This document shows positions 1 to 7,959 of a DNA stretch of 64,000 nt, piece by piece. The stretch is from contig CAWFRO010000004.1 of assembly GCA_963818225.1 (NCBI GenBank), positions 166,168 through 230,167 of the forward strand, given 5' to 3'. Every line of letters starts with the position of its first letter. Position 1 is the stretch's first letter. Source of the DNA: Palsa-504 sp963818225. GTDB taxonomy: Bacteria > Actinomycetota > Actinomycetes > Streptosporangiales > Streptosporangiaceae. The notes beneath the pieces are model-generated. The model did no database searches and was not told where the DNA came from. It saw only the letters and a program-made list of their open reading frames with translations. Made by a program: the position numbers and the translations under genes.

Positions 1-725
1 TCTCTGGAGCTTGCTTCGATGTCGGCGACGTACTGCTGGTGCACCGCGACGTCATCGCGGGTGGCGAGCCGGCCAAGATGCCCGCTGATGAAGTGCGTCC
101 ATGGGTAGGCCAGCGCGATGGCCGGGGCGCCCATGTACCCGATGACGTCCTCGGACAGGTTGAGGTTGTAGATGGGCACCCAGCCGGCGTTGACCACGTC
201 GATGAACATCAGCGTGTCGTGGCCGGGGAAGTGGATGTAGATGTTGTCCGGCGAGTGGTTGGAACCCTGCCAGGCCAGCTCGACGCGCTCGCCCCCGACC
301 TCCAGGGTGTAACGGTCGGCGAACGTCACGTCCGGCAGGGGCCGGGCCGGGTCGTTGTCCCGCAGCAGCAGCCGCCGGGTCTCCTCGTGCCCGATGCGGG
401 TCACGTCGTGGTCGAACAGGAAGGACGCGCCGGCGTGGTCGGCGTGATGGTGTGAGTAGACCAGGTGGGTCACCGTGTTGGTCACGCCCTCGGCCGCGGC
501 GATCTCGTCCACGGCCCGCCGCAGGTTACCGCCGATGCTGGGCGGCGCGTCGAACAGCACGACCCCGTCCGGGGTGGTCATGAACGCCGACTGGTAGACG
601 CCGTCGGTGACCCAGTACAGATTCCGCTCCACGCGTCCGACGTAGTAGCCCTGGTCGTTGAGGGCCGGGCCAAGCGCGGACCGGGGGACCGGCGCGTAGT
701 CGGGCAGGGCTGCTGGTGAGGTCAC
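1..725 (-). CDS. MBL-fold metallohydrolase (3' end off the window)
   Basis: The reverse strand reads from a GTG at 725 (preceded by AAGGGAG at good spacing) through 241 codons and runs off the left edge, so the C-terminus is missing. It contains the metallo-beta-lactamase motif SHHHADHAG near residue 91, which binds two metals, and a downstream SNHSPDN segment that supplies the next His. This places it in the broad MBL hydrolase superfamily; the substrate cannot be read from the sequence. Its promoter region holds the first of three 12-bp-phased TCACC/GGTGA operator arrays, shared with the quinone oxidoreductase and DNA glycosylase genes to the right, which suggests joint control in a stress response (inference). 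Confidence 0.85.
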   Translation of the reverse strand, partial: MTSPAALPDYAPVPRSALGPALNDQGYYVGRVERNLYWVTDGVYQSAFMTTPDGVVLFDAPPSIGGNLRRAVDEIAAAEGVTNTVTHLVYSHHHADHAGASFLFDHDVTRIGHEETRRLLLRDNDPARPLPDVTFADRYTLEVGGERVELAWQGSNHSPDNIYIHFPGHDTLMFIDVVNAGWVPIYNLNLSEDVIGYMGAPAIALAYPWTHFISGHLGRLATRDDVAVHQQYVADIEASSR

Positions 726-804
726 GGTATCTCCCTTGAATCTGAGGCACGTCCCCTGGCGGCCGTGCGAGTCTTCGCGACGGACCCAGGCTCGCCGCCA
801 GGCA

Positions 805-833
805 GGTGAGCGGTCCTCACCGGATCTCGGTGA
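805..833. promoter_or_regulatory. Phased operator array I (GGTGA/TCACC half-sites)
   Basis: Half-sites GGTGA (805-809), TCACC (817-821) and GGTGA (829-833) alternate in orientation at an exact 12-bp pitch. They form two overlapping palindromes with 6-bp arms, GGTGAG-N5-CTCACC and TCACCG-N5-CGGTGA. The array lies between the divergent MBL gene and the 95-aa ORF. The same layout recurs at 1149-1189 and 2212-2240. The regulator is unknown. Confidence 0.7.
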
Positions 834-905
834 TTCACGCCCGTTGCCGGGCCTGCGCTGCCGGCGGCTGGCCGCGCCCGCTGGCCCGGCAGTCACCGGA
901 TCCCG

Positions 906-1193
906 ATGATGCGGTTTCACCTGGCCGCCCCGGACGATGACCTCATGGAGCCGGCACCCGCGCTGTATTTGATCCGCATCGACGGGCACCTCGGCGCCAC
1001 GGTGCTGTCCGCGTTCCCGGGCCTGGCCCCGCAGCGGCAAGGCAGGCACACCGTGCTGACCGGCCTGCTGGACCGGTCGGCCCTGTACGGCGTGCTGGCC
1101 GAGGTCGAGGCGCTCGGGCTGGACCTGCTCGAGGTCCGGCAGCTCACCTGTGACCCGAAATCACCAGGATCAGGTGACAGCCGTTCACCGTAA
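906..1193 (+). CDS. Small conserved actinobacterial protein of unknown function
   Basis: 95 aa. The central part (about residues 18-80) fits a small actinobacterial family recognised by the pattern Y.IRI.GHLG....SAFPGL, then TVLTG..D..AL.GVL..VE.LGL.LLEVR. Members are often single-domain and near regulators or stress genes; no biochemical role is known to me. The start is uncertain: ATG 906, 909 or 945 would each keep the conserved core, and none has a clear ribosome site. The last 15 or so codons run through operator array II, so the C-terminal tail is probably not under protein-level constraint. A polar arrangement with the following MDR gene is possible (42 nt gap). Confidence 0.6.
   Translation: MMRFHLAAPDDDLMEPAPALYLIRIDGHLGATVLSAFPGLAPQRQGRHTVLTGLLDRSALYGVLAEVEALGLDLLEVRQLTCDPKSPGSGDSRSP
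1149..1189. promoter_or_regulatory. Phased operator array II upstream of the MDR gene
   Basis: TGTGA (1149-1153, imperfect), TCACC (1161-1165), GGTGA (1173-1177) and TCACC (1185-1189) sit at 12-bp intervals in alternating orientation. The core TCACC-N7-GGTGA is a 17-bp palindrome. It ends 46 bp before the ATG of the oxidoreductase at 1236, the expected place for a repressor site, and it overlaps the tail of the preceding small ORF. Confidence 0.7.
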
Positions 1194-1235
1194 CGGCCGC
1201 TACCGTCGGGCGCGTCCGATCCAACGGAGGAACGA

Positions 1236-2171
1236 ATGCGAGCAGCAGTAATCCGCCGATCCGGCGCCACGCCCGCCGTTGACCAGTTCGCCGATCCGCA
1301 GCCCGGCCCGGGCCTGGCGGTCGGCACCTTGGTCGCCGCGGCCTTGAATCCGCTCGATGTCCTGATCGTGAACGACCAGCTCCCGTTTCGCCGGCTCCAG
1401 CCCCCGTGCATCGCTGGCTACGAGGCGGTCGTGCAGCTCGGCGACGGCACCCGCTGCTACCTGGCGGGCCCGCCCGTTCCGTACGGCACGCTGGCCGAGC
1501 TGGTGCCGGTCCCGGATTCGGCCGGCTTCCCGGTCCCGGCCGGCGTTGACCCGGGCCTCGCGGCCGCCCTCGGGGTGACCGGGCTGGTCGGTTGGGTGTC
1601 ACTGGACTACCGCGCTCACCTCCAGGCCGGTGAGACGGTGCTGGTCCTCGGGGCAGGCGGCTCGGCGGGCCAGCTGGCCCTGCAGTCTGCCCGGATCCTG
1701 GGCGCCGGCCGGGTGGTCGGGGCCGCCCGCGGACAGGCCCTCGAACAAGCCGCCGACCACGGCGCCGACGCGGTCGTCGACCTCGCCGATGACCAGGCCA
1801 TCGACGCTGGCCTGGCCGCCGCCGCGCCGGGCGGCTACGACGTGATCGTTGACTTCCTATGGGGCGGGGCCGCCCCCTACGCGATGAATCACGCCAACGT
1901 AGGCGCCCGGTACATCCAGGTCGGGAGCTCCGCGGGGGCCACCTCCACGATCACCGCGGCCGCCATCCGCAACAAGCTGCTGACGATCGTGGGTCAGGGC
2001 ACGGTCGGCACGCCCGACGAGGTGCGCCGTTCCGCCTACGCCCAGCTGATGCGTCACGCGGCCGACGGGAAGTTCACCTTGGACATGGAGCACACCCGGC
2101 TGGATGACATCAGCCAGACCTGGGAGCACCTCAAGGCCGGATCACCACGCAAACTCGTGGTCACCCCCTGA
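1236..2171 (+). CDS. Zinc-independent MDR oxidoreductase (quinone reductase-like)
   Basis: 311 aa, typical for the quinone oxidoreductase branch of the medium-chain dehydrogenase/reductase superfamily. The N-terminal GroES-like part (to about residue 120) is followed by a Rossmann domain with the nucleotide motif VLVLGAGGSAGQLALQ near residue 137. The zinc-ligand signature of alcohol dehydrogenases (GHE) is absent; GYEAVV replaces it. It probably reduces quinones or other activated carbonyls/enones with NAD(P)H in the cytosol. The ATG at 1236 follows CGGAGGAACGA, a strong ribosome site. The phased operator just upstream and the adjacent alkylation-repair glycosylase point to an electrophile-stress role (inference). 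Confidence 0.85.
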   Translation: MRAAVIRRSGATPAVDQFADPQPGPGLAVGTLVAAALNPLDVLIVNDQLPFRRLQPPCIAGYEAVVQLGDGTRCYLAGPPVPYGTLAELVPVPDSAGFPVPAGVDPGLAAALGVTGLVGWVSLDYRAHLQAGETVLVLGAGGSAGQLALQSARILGAGRVVGAARGQALEQAADHGADAVVDLADDQAIDAGLAAAAPGGYDVIVDFLWGGAAPYAMNHANVGARYIQVGSSAGATSTITAAAIRNKLLTIVGQGTVGTPDEVRRSAYAQLMRHAADGKFTLDMEHTRLDDISQTWEHLKAGSPRKLVVTP

Positions 2172-2211
2172 GTCAGGGCTGCTGGCCCGGCCAGCACCGC
2201 CTCGTCGGGCA

Positions 2212-2240
2212 AGTGAGAGGTCCTCACCGGAATCAGGTGA
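2212..2240. promoter_or_regulatory. Phased operator array III upstream of the DNA glycosylase
   Basis: AGTGA (2212-2216, imperfect), TCACC (2224-2228) and GGTGA (2236-2240) repeat the 12-bp pitch of arrays I and II. The segment GTGAG.GGTCCTCACCGG is shared almost base for base with array I. It sits 46 bp before the GTG at 2287, the same distance as array II from its gene. Confidence 0.7.
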
Positions 2241-2286
2241 TAATAACGATGACCGGCGAGCCTGCCGGGGGAAGGGAGCCAGCTCG

Positions 2287-2949
2287 GTGAGCGAGGACTC
2301 CAGTCGTACTGCGTGGCTGGCGCAGGCCCGCGATTACCTGCGCCGGGCCGACCCGGTGCTGGCCCGGCTCATCGACGGCCGGCCGGACTTCGACCCCCGG
2401 GCGTGGCTGGCCCAGCTGCCGTCCATGGATCTCTACGGTGCCCTGCTGTTCCAGGTCACCGGCCAGCAGCTGTCCGTCCCGGCGACCCGCCGGACCCTGG
2501 GCCGCATCCAGGCGCTGTTCGGCGGCCGCCTCCCCGCTCCCGCCGAGCTGCTGGCCGTAGATCCCGGCCAGCTCCGCGAGGCCGGCCTCTCCTGGCGGAA
2601 GATCGGCACGATGCGCGACCTGGCCGAACGGCTGACGGAGGGACGGCTGGACCAGGACGTGCTGAGCGCCCTGCCCGACGATGAGCTCATGGCCGAGCTC
2701 ACCGCGATTCCGGGTATCGGCCCGTGGACCGTGCAGGGTGCCATGCTCATCGCACTGCAGCGCGAGGACGTCGTGCTGCCCGGTGACCTGGCGCTCCGAA
2801 AGGCCATCCAGGCCGCCTATCAGCTGGACCGCCTGCCCACCCAGGAGGAGGTCCTGGCTATCGCCGAGAAATGGCGCCCCTACCGCAGCCTGGCGACCAG
2901 CTACTTGTTCTCCGCCGCCTTCGAGCCAGCCCGCGGGCCGGGCGGGTAG
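2287..2949 (+). CDS. AlkA-like DNA-3-methyladenine glycosylase (HhH-GPD)
   Basis: 220 aa. A longer in-frame reading from 2104 overlaps the previous gene and contains the operator, so I chose GTG 2287, preceded by GGGGAAGGGAG. The helix-hairpin-helix LTAIPGIGPWTVQ (about residues 138-150) is followed by the catalytic Asp in VLPGDLALRKA, the standard HhH-GPD arrangement. It removes alkylated purines in base-excision repair in the cytoplasm. The protein lacks the N-terminal TBP-like domain of E. coli AlkA and resembles the short bacterial AlkA-like forms. It is likely co-regulated with the MDR and MBL genes through the phased operators. Confidence 0.88.
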   Translation: MSEDSSRTAWLAQARDYLRRADPVLARLIDGRPDFDPRAWLAQLPSMDLYGALLFQVTGQQLSVPATRRTLGRIQALFGGRLPAPAELLAVDPGQLREAGLSWRKIGTMRDLAERLTEGRLDQDVLSALPDDELMAELTAIPGIGPWTVQGAMLIALQREDVVLPGDLALRKAIQAAYQLDRLPTQEEVLAIAEKWRPYRSLATSYLFSAAFEPARGPGG

Positions 2950-2954
2950 GACCG

Positions 2955-3845
2955 CTAATGGTCGCCGAGCGCCAGGCGGGCGGCGCTGACATCTTCCCGG
3001 CCGTGGCCGGCGTCGACGGCTGCGCGCCACTGGCGGGACAGGGCGGCTAGCAGCGGCAGCCGGTCGTCGCCGGCGGCGTCGATGGCCAGGTCCACGTCCT
3101 TGAGCGCCCACTCCAGCGGGAACTCGGGCGCGAAATCGCCTCGCTCGATTTTGTGCAGCTTGGCGTCCGCGATCGGTGCGTCCAGCGGGCCGCCCTCGAT
3201 GGCCTCGGCCAGCCCGGCGTCATCGATGCCCAGCCGCCCGGCCAGTTCCAGGGCTTCAGCCACGCCCTCGATCAAGATGGACATGTACGCGTTGACGACC
3301 AGCTTCATCCGGCTGCCCTGGCCGGCCTCGCCCAGCCACACGGTCTTGCGGCCGATCGCCGAGAACACCGGGCGCACGGCCTCGGCCGCTGGGGGCGGGC
3401 CGGACGCCAGAATGAGCAGCTGGCCGGCCTCGGCGGGGCCCTTGCTGCCCGATACCGGCGCGTCGATGAACATCACATCGGGCCGCAGCTGACCGAGCCG
3501 GCTGCCGATCTCGGTTGTTGCCGTAACGCCGATCGTGCCCATCTGCGCCCATACCGCGCCCTCAGCCAGCGCCTGTGCTACGCCGCCAGCGAAGATCACC
3601 GAGTTGACCACGTCGGCGGTCGGCAGCATCGTGATCACGACATGTGCATCCTGGACTGCCTCCGCCGGCGACGCTGCCGCCAGCGCCCCAGCCTCGGACA
3701 GCGGCGCGGTGGCCGCCGGCGACCGATCCCACACCGTGGTGCGCAGCCCCGCGGAGACCAGATTGCGGGCCATGGCCGCGCCCATGATGCCGGTGCCCAG
3801 CACCGCCACCCGCACATTCTCGCCACGGCTATCCGTAGCAGCCAT
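2955..3845 (-). CDS. NAD(P)-dependent beta-hydroxyacid dehydrogenase
   Basis: 296 aa from ATG 3845, which has GGAGGAGG eight bases upstream; a longer reading frame to 3989 overlaps the next gene and is rejected. The Rossmann motif VAVLGTGIMG lies at about residues 13-22, the substrate motif DAPVSGSKGPAEAG near 130, and the catalytic Lys in GSRMKLVVN near 180. These mark the 3-hydroxyisobutyrate dehydrogenase / 6-phosphogluconate dehydrogenase-like family, close to the NAD-binding 2 branch often annotated as glyoxylate/succinic-semialdehyde reductase-like. It follows the aldo/keto reductase by 52 bp on the same strand, so the two are probably one transcript acting on small aldehydes or hydroxyacids. 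Confidence 0.85.
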   Translation of the reverse strand: MAATDSRGENVRVAVLGTGIMGAAMARNLVSAGLRTTVWDRSPAATAPLSEAGALAAASPAEAVQDAHVVITMLPTADVVNSVIFAGGVAQALAEGAVWAQMGTIGVTATTEIGSRLGQLRPDVMFIDAPVSGSKGPAEAGQLLILASGPPPAAEAVRPVFSAIGRKTVWLGEAGQGSRMKLVVNAYMSILIEGVAEALELAGRLGIDDAGLAEAIEGGPLDAPIADAKLHKIERGDFAPEFPLEWALKDVDLAIDAAGDDRLPLLAALSRQWRAAVDAGHGREDVSAARLALGDH

Positions 3846-3897
3846 CTGAGCCTCCTCCGCGCAGTCCTGACCGCCCGCGCTGGTCAGCGCGGCCCGG

Positions 3898-4758
3898 TCA
3901 GACGAACAGCGGCGAGGCCGCCGTCCGGTCGGCCAGCGCGCCCATCGCCGCGTCTTGCGGCGCCTCGGCGAACCGGCTGGCCGCGTCAAGCACCTTCGGG
4001 AGCAGGTTCACGTCCCCCGCGCTGCACAGGAACACCCCGGGGCGGCTCATCGCCCACCACACGGCGAGATCGATGTCGTCCTGCTGCTCGAGCGGCTCGT
4101 ACCAGGTCGTCCGGGTGTGCGGTCGGCCCGACCAGTGGCGCAGGGCGATCGACTTGATCGTCTGCACCGCGACGTTCCGCTCGCGGCAGGTCTCGTACAG
4201 GGCGTTGAAGTTGTCGGCGTAGTACGGGTTCTGCATGGTGACGAAGTTGTACGGGAGCAGCACCGAGTCGAAGTCGAACCGCTCGAGGCTGCGGCGGTGC
4301 GTCGCGGCGATCTGGCTCCCGTGGCCGGTCACCCCGATCCGGCGGATGAGGCCCTGCTCCCGGGCTTCGACGGCGGCCTCGATCGCCCCGCCCGGACTCA
4401 GGGCGATGTCCCACTCGATCGGATCGGCCAGGGCGTGCAGCTGCCAGAGGTCGACGTGGTCGACGCCCATCCGGTCCAGGGACCGGTGCAGTTCCTCGCG
4501 GGCCCCGGCTGCGGTGCGCTGGTTGCCCTTGGTGGCCACGAAGAACCGGCCCGGTTCGCGCTGCAGCCAGGGCCGGATGCGCACCTCCGCCTCGCCGTAG
4601 GACGAGGCCACGTCCAGATGGTTCACCCCGTGGGCGAGCAGGACGTCCAGGGTCTCGTCCGCGACCTCCTGGGAGACCCGCCCGAGAGCCGCCCCGCCGA
4701 AGATCACCCGGCTGCTCTGGTGGCCGGTACGGCCGAACTCTGCCTGTTCGATGGGCAC
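3898..4758 (-). CDS. Aldo/keto reductase
   Basis: 286 aa from GTG 4758, preceded by GGGAGGTCTC; the 769-aa open frame continuing upstream is antisense to larE and rejected. The barrel family is clear from FGRTGHQSSRVIFGGAALG at the N-terminus, the catalytic Asp and Tyr in HLDVASSYGEAE, Lys in VATKGNQ and His in DLWQLHALAD. It probably reduces aldehydes or ketones with NADPH. The stretch LRHWSGRPHTRTTWYEPL differs from most short AKRs and may shape the substrate pocket. It is first gene of an AKR/dehydrogenase pair divergent from larEBC, with a 20-bp imperfect palindrome in its promoter region. Confidence 0.85.
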   Translation of the reverse strand: MPIEQAEFGRTGHQSSRVIFGGAALGRVSQEVADETLDVLLAHGVNHLDVASSYGEAEVRIRPWLQREPGRFFVATKGNQRTAAGAREELHRSLDRMGVDHVDLWQLHALADPIEWDIALSPGGAIEAAVEAREQGLIRRIGVTGHGSQIAATHRRSLERFDFDSVLLPYNFVTMQNPYYADNFNALYETCRERNVAVQTIKSIALRHWSGRPHTRTTWYEPLEQQDDIDLAVWWAMSRPGVFLCSAGDVNLLPKVLDAASRFAEAPQDAAMGALADRTAASPLFV

Positions 4759-4837
4759 GAGACCTCCCGAAGTGCCGAACGCTGAATCTGTGCGCACAAC
4801 GGATCGCGGCAGCAAAGTCAGCGCCACCGCGCCGGAG

Positions 4838-4857
4838 CGTATAGTCCGAATCATACG
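4838..4857. promoter_or_regulatory. Imperfect 20-bp palindrome in the AKR/larE divergent region
   Basis: CGTAT-N10-ATACG, with 14 of 20 positions symmetric. It lies 80 bp upstream of the aldo/keto reductase start and 225 bp upstream of larE, as expected for a TetR-like operator on the leftward promoter. The rest of the 324-bp gap (4759-5082) shows no gene. Confidence 0.4.
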
Positions 4858-5082
4858 ATCAGCCGCGGCCAGCGGGCGATCATTCAGGCCTGGGATTGGC
4901 TGCCTGGCGATGGGAAAACCGGCAGTGGGCAATGGCGCGCGATACGTGCGAGGTGACCTGGATGGCTGACTATTACCGGCCCCCAGATTCCGGCGAATCC
5001 TGCGTACGGGCCAGGACCAGGGCGGCCCGGCGCCGGCGCGGATCACCGCGGCGCGGGCCCAGCGACATGGGAAAGGAGCGGT

Positions 5083-5913
5083 GTGCCTGACGACATTGAC
5101 GCGCTGGCGGGCCAGCTGACCGAGCGGCTGGCCGGATTGGGCAGCGCCCTGATCGCGTTCTCCGGCGGGGTGGACTCCTCTCTGGTCGCGGCGCTGGCCG
5201 CCCGGGCGCTCGGGGAACAAGCCCTCGCCGTCACCGCCGTCTCGCCGGCCCTCGCGTCCGGCGAGCTGGACGGCGCCCAGTCGGTGGCCCAGGCTGTCGG
5301 CGTCCGGCACGAGGTGATCAGCACGGCCGAGCTGGAGCGCGACGACTACCGGCGCAACGACCGGTTCCGCTGCTACTTCTGCAAATCCGAGTTGTACGAG
5401 CGGCTGGCCGTGCTGGCCCGGCGCCGCGGATTCGCCGTGGTGCTGTCCGGCGCCAACGCCGACGACACAGGTGACTGGCGCCCCGGGCTGCGCGCGGCGG
5501 CCGAGCACGGAGTCCGGCATCCGCTGCTGGAGGCATCCGTGGGGAAGGACCAGGTGCGGGCGCTGGCGCGGCGCCTGGGGGTGCCGAGCGCGGACAAGCC
5601 CGCGTCGCCCTGCCTGGCCTCGCGGCTGCCCTACGGCACCCCGGTCAGCGCCGATGTGCTGTCGCAGGTAGACCGGGCCGAGCTGAGCCTGAAGCAGCGC
5701 GGCTACCGCGAACTGCGGGTGCGGCATTTCGGCGATCTCGGCCGGGTGCAGCTCGGCGCGGCGGACCTGCCGCGGGCGGCGGACCCGGACGAGCATGCGG
5801 CGGTGCTGGCCTGCGTCCGGGCGGCTGGATATCAGCGCGCCGAGATCGACGAGCGGCCGTTGCGGTCCGGTTCGCTGAACCTCGACATCACCCCGGCCCG
5901 CCGTGCCGGCTGA
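5083..5913 (+). CDS. larE: LarE, ATP-dependent sacrificial sulfur transferase
   Basis: 276 aa from GTG 5083, after AAAGGAGCG. The PP-loop SGGVDSSL at about residue 27 binds ATP; CYFCK near 98 is a conserved pair; and the Cys of PASPCLASRLPYG (about 177) aligns with the cysteine that gives up its sulfur in Lactiplantibacillus LarE. LarE adenylates and sulfurates the carboxylated nicotinic-acid mononucleotide made by LarB, one of the steps to the nickel-pincer nucleotide. It overlaps larB by 11 nt and begins a tight larE-larB-larC operon. Because the sacrificial Cys is present, this is the single-turnover type rather than the iron-sulfur type with three cysteines. Confidence 0.93.
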   Translation: MPDDIDALAGQLTERLAGLGSALIAFSGGVDSSLVAALAARALGEQALAVTAVSPALASGELDGAQSVAQAVGVRHEVISTAELERDDYRRNDRFRCYFCKSELYERLAVLARRRGFAVVLSGANADDTGDWRPGLRAAAEHGVRHPLLEASVGKDQVRALARRLGVPSADKPASPCLASRLPYGTPVSADVLSQVDRAELSLKQRGYRELRVRHFGDLGRVQLGAADLPRAADPDEHAAVLACVRAAGYQRAEIDERPLRSGSLNLDITPARRAG

Positions 5914-6688
5914 CGGTCCCGGTATGCCCGGGCCACCCGGCATGCCGAAGGCCGCGCCGAGGACGCCGAACGGGGATACGTCCGGTGTGCTACCCGGGAC
6001 CGAGGTGTGGGCGGCGAGCGTCCCGCTGGGCGAGTTCGCCCTGCTGGACATCGATCGGCGGCGGCGGACCGGCGTCCCGGAAGTGGTTTTCGGCGAGGGC
6101 AAGACGTCCGAGCAGATCTTCGCGCTCCTTGCCGAGCTGCGGGCCCGCGATCCGGAGGCACCGGCCCTGGCCACGCGCTGCCCGGCCGACGTCCTGGACG
6201 GGGCCACCGCCCGATTCCCCGGGGATGCCGTGCACGCCGATCACGTGGCCGGGACGGTCGCCGTCGGCACCCTGCCGCCCGGGCGCGGCAACGTGCTGAT
6301 CGTGACGGCCGGCACCACGGACCTGAAGGTGGCCCGGGAATGTGCGGTGACGCTGGCCGTGCTGGGCGTCCGCGCGGATGTCCTCGCCGACGTGGGCGTG
6401 GCCGGGCTCGGGCGGCTGCTCTCCCGGCTACACGATCTGCGCGCCGCCGAATGCGTGGTGGTCGTGGCCGGGATGGACGGCGCCCTGCCGAGTGTGGTCG
6501 CCGGATTGGTCAGCGCGCCGGTGATCGGCGTGCCGACCAGTATCGGCTACGGCGTCGCGGCGGGCGGCCTGGCCGCGGCGGTCAGCATGCTCGCCTCGTG
6601 CAGCCCGGGTCTGGTCGTCGTCAACATCGACAACGGGTTCGGGGCGGCCGCCCACGCCGCCAAGATCATCCGCGCGGTTCACCCGTGA
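5903..6688 (+). CDS. larB: LarB, nicotinate dinucleotide carboxylase/hydrolase
   Basis: 261 aa. GTG 5903 lies inside larE; ATG 5924 would also fit, since the first 33 residues (Pro/Gly-rich) are not part of the family core. The core begins near FALLDIDRRRRTGVPEVVFGEGKT, the usual LarB N-terminus, and the C-terminal half resembles the PurE/AIR-carboxylase fold (VVVVAGMDGALPSVV, GVPTSIGYG). Known LarB carboxylates the pyridinium ring of nicotinic acid adenine dinucleotide and releases AMP, giving the substrate for LarE. It shares GTGA with the larC start. Confidence 0.92.
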   Translation: MPADGPGMPGPPGMPKAAPRTPNGDTSGVLPGTEVWAASVPLGEFALLDIDRRRRTGVPEVVFGEGKTSEQIFALLAELRARDPEAPALATRCPADVLDGATARFPGDAVHADHVAGTVAVGTLPPGRGNVLIVTAGTTDLKVARECAVTLAVLGVRADVLADVGVAGLGRLLSRLHDLRAAECVVVVAGMDGALPSVVAGLVSAPVIGVPTSIGYGVAAGGLAAAVSMLASCSPGLVVVNIDNGFGAAAHAAKIIRAVHP

Positions 6689-7959
6689 CGGACCGGCCGG
6701 GTGCCGCCTACATTGACGCGACCGCCGGCGTGGCCGGTGACATGCTGCTTGCCGCGCTGCTCGATGCGGGCGCCGACCTGGAGCGGGTGCGCGGAGCCAT
6801 CGCCTCACTCGGCGTGCCCGGTCTCGGGCTGCGGACCGAGACCGCCCGCCGGGGCGGCCTCGCGTGCCTGCGGGCCGTGATCACCACGCCGACGGCGACG
6901 GACCGCGAGCGGCACCTCGCCGACGTACTCGGGCACGTCGGCGCCAGCGACCTGCGCCCGGCCGGGAAGGATCTCGCGATACGGGTCTTCCGGCTGCTGG
7001 CCGAGGCGGAGGGAGCGGTGCACGGCGAGCCACCCGAAGACGTGCACTTCCACGAGGTGGGTGCGTTCGACTCACTGGCCGACGTGGTGGGAACGGCGGC
7101 CGCACTGGAGGATCTCGGACTGCTGCGGCCCGGCGCGGTGGTCAGCTGCTCGGCCCTGGCCGCCGGAAGCGGGTTCGTCACCAGCCGGCACGGCCGCCTC
7201 CCGGTGCCCGCTCCCGCCGTCCTCCGGATCGCCGCCGCGGCCGGCCTACACCTGGCCAGCGGAGCCCTGGCCGGCGGCGACCTGGCCGGCGAGCGCACCA
7301 CCCCGACCGGTGCGGCACTGCTCGCGGCGGTGGCCGCACCCCGCGGCTTTCCCGCCATGACGGTACGCGCGGTGGGCACCGGCGGCGGTAGCCGGGACAC
7401 CCCGGACCGGCCCAACATCACCCGGGTGGTCATCGGGACCTCCGGCGCCGAGCAGGACCTGCGCGAGGGCGACGTGACCGTCGTCGAGAGCACAATCGAT
7501 GACCTCGACCCCCGGCTGTGGCCATCGGTCCTTCAGGCGGTACGGGCGGCCGGGGCCTGGGACTGCTGGTGTACCCCGATCGTCGGCCGGCACGGCCGCC
7601 CGGGGCAGGTCATCACCGCCCTGTGCGCTGAACCGGTCCATCGCGCCGTGGCCGCCGCGATTTTCGCCCACACCGGAACCCTCGGCGTCCGCTGGTCCCG
7701 GATGAACCGGCTGACCGCCTCCCGGCGGTCGGTGCAGGTGGAAGTGGGACCGCCGGGCCGCAGCCAGGTCGTTACGGTCAAGGTGGCCAACACCACAGAG
7801 GGCCCCGCGGGCTTCGGCACGGCTACGGCCGAACTGGCCGAGGCGGAAGCTGCCGCCCGGGTCCTGGGCTGGCCGGTCCGGGCCGTCTGCGAGGCCGCCG
7901 TCGCGCAGTACCGCGCCCAGGCCGCCCATGATCACACCACAGTTGAGGGCAACAACTGA
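6685..7959 (+). CDS. larC: LarC, nickel-inserting cyclometallase
   Basis: 424 aa in one uninterrupted frame from GTG 6685 (GTGA overlap with larB). The N-terminal part has YIDATAGVAGDMLLAALLDAG and the His-rich DVHFHEVGAFDSLADVVG; the C-terminal part has VESTIDDLDPRLW and CTPIVGRHGRPG, as in fused LarC. In Lactiplantibacillus the protein needs a programmed frameshift between LarC1 and LarC2; here none is needed. It inserts Ni into the dithiolated mononucleotide using CTP. No larA (lactate racemase-type recipient) or nickel transporter is seen in this window, so the user enzyme must be elsewhere. Confidence 0.92.
   Translation: MTDRPGAAYIDATAGVAGDMLLAALLDAGADLERVRGAIASLGVPGLGLRTETARRGGLACLRAVITTPTATDRERHLADVLGHVGASDLRPAGKDLAIRVFRLLAEAEGAVHGEPPEDVHFHEVGAFDSLADVVGTAAALEDLGLLRPGAVVSCSALAAGSGFVTSRHGRLPVPAPAVLRIAAAAGLHLASGALAGGDLAGERTTPTGAALLAAVAAPRGFPAMTVRAVGTGGGSRDTPDRPNITRVVIGTSGAEQDLREGDVTVVESTIDDLDPRLWPSVLQAVRAAGAWDCWCTPIVGRHGRPGQVITALCAEPVHRAVAAAIFAHTGTLGVRWSRMNRLTASRRSVQVEVGPPGRSQVVTVKVANTTEGPAGFGTATAELAEAEAAARVLGWPVRAVCEAAVAQYRAQAAHDHTTVEGNN

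Noticed and set aside
3898..6207. A 769-codon reverse frame covering the aldo/keto reductase and larE
   Set aside because: The N-terminal 480 residues are antisense to larE and larB, are Pro/Arg/Ala-rich without motifs, and only the part from GTG 4758 matches a family.
6007..6684. A forward extension of larC to 6007
   Set aside because: It is an alternative frame of larB, Arg/Gly-rich and without motifs; GTG 6685 with the GTGA overlap is the natural start.
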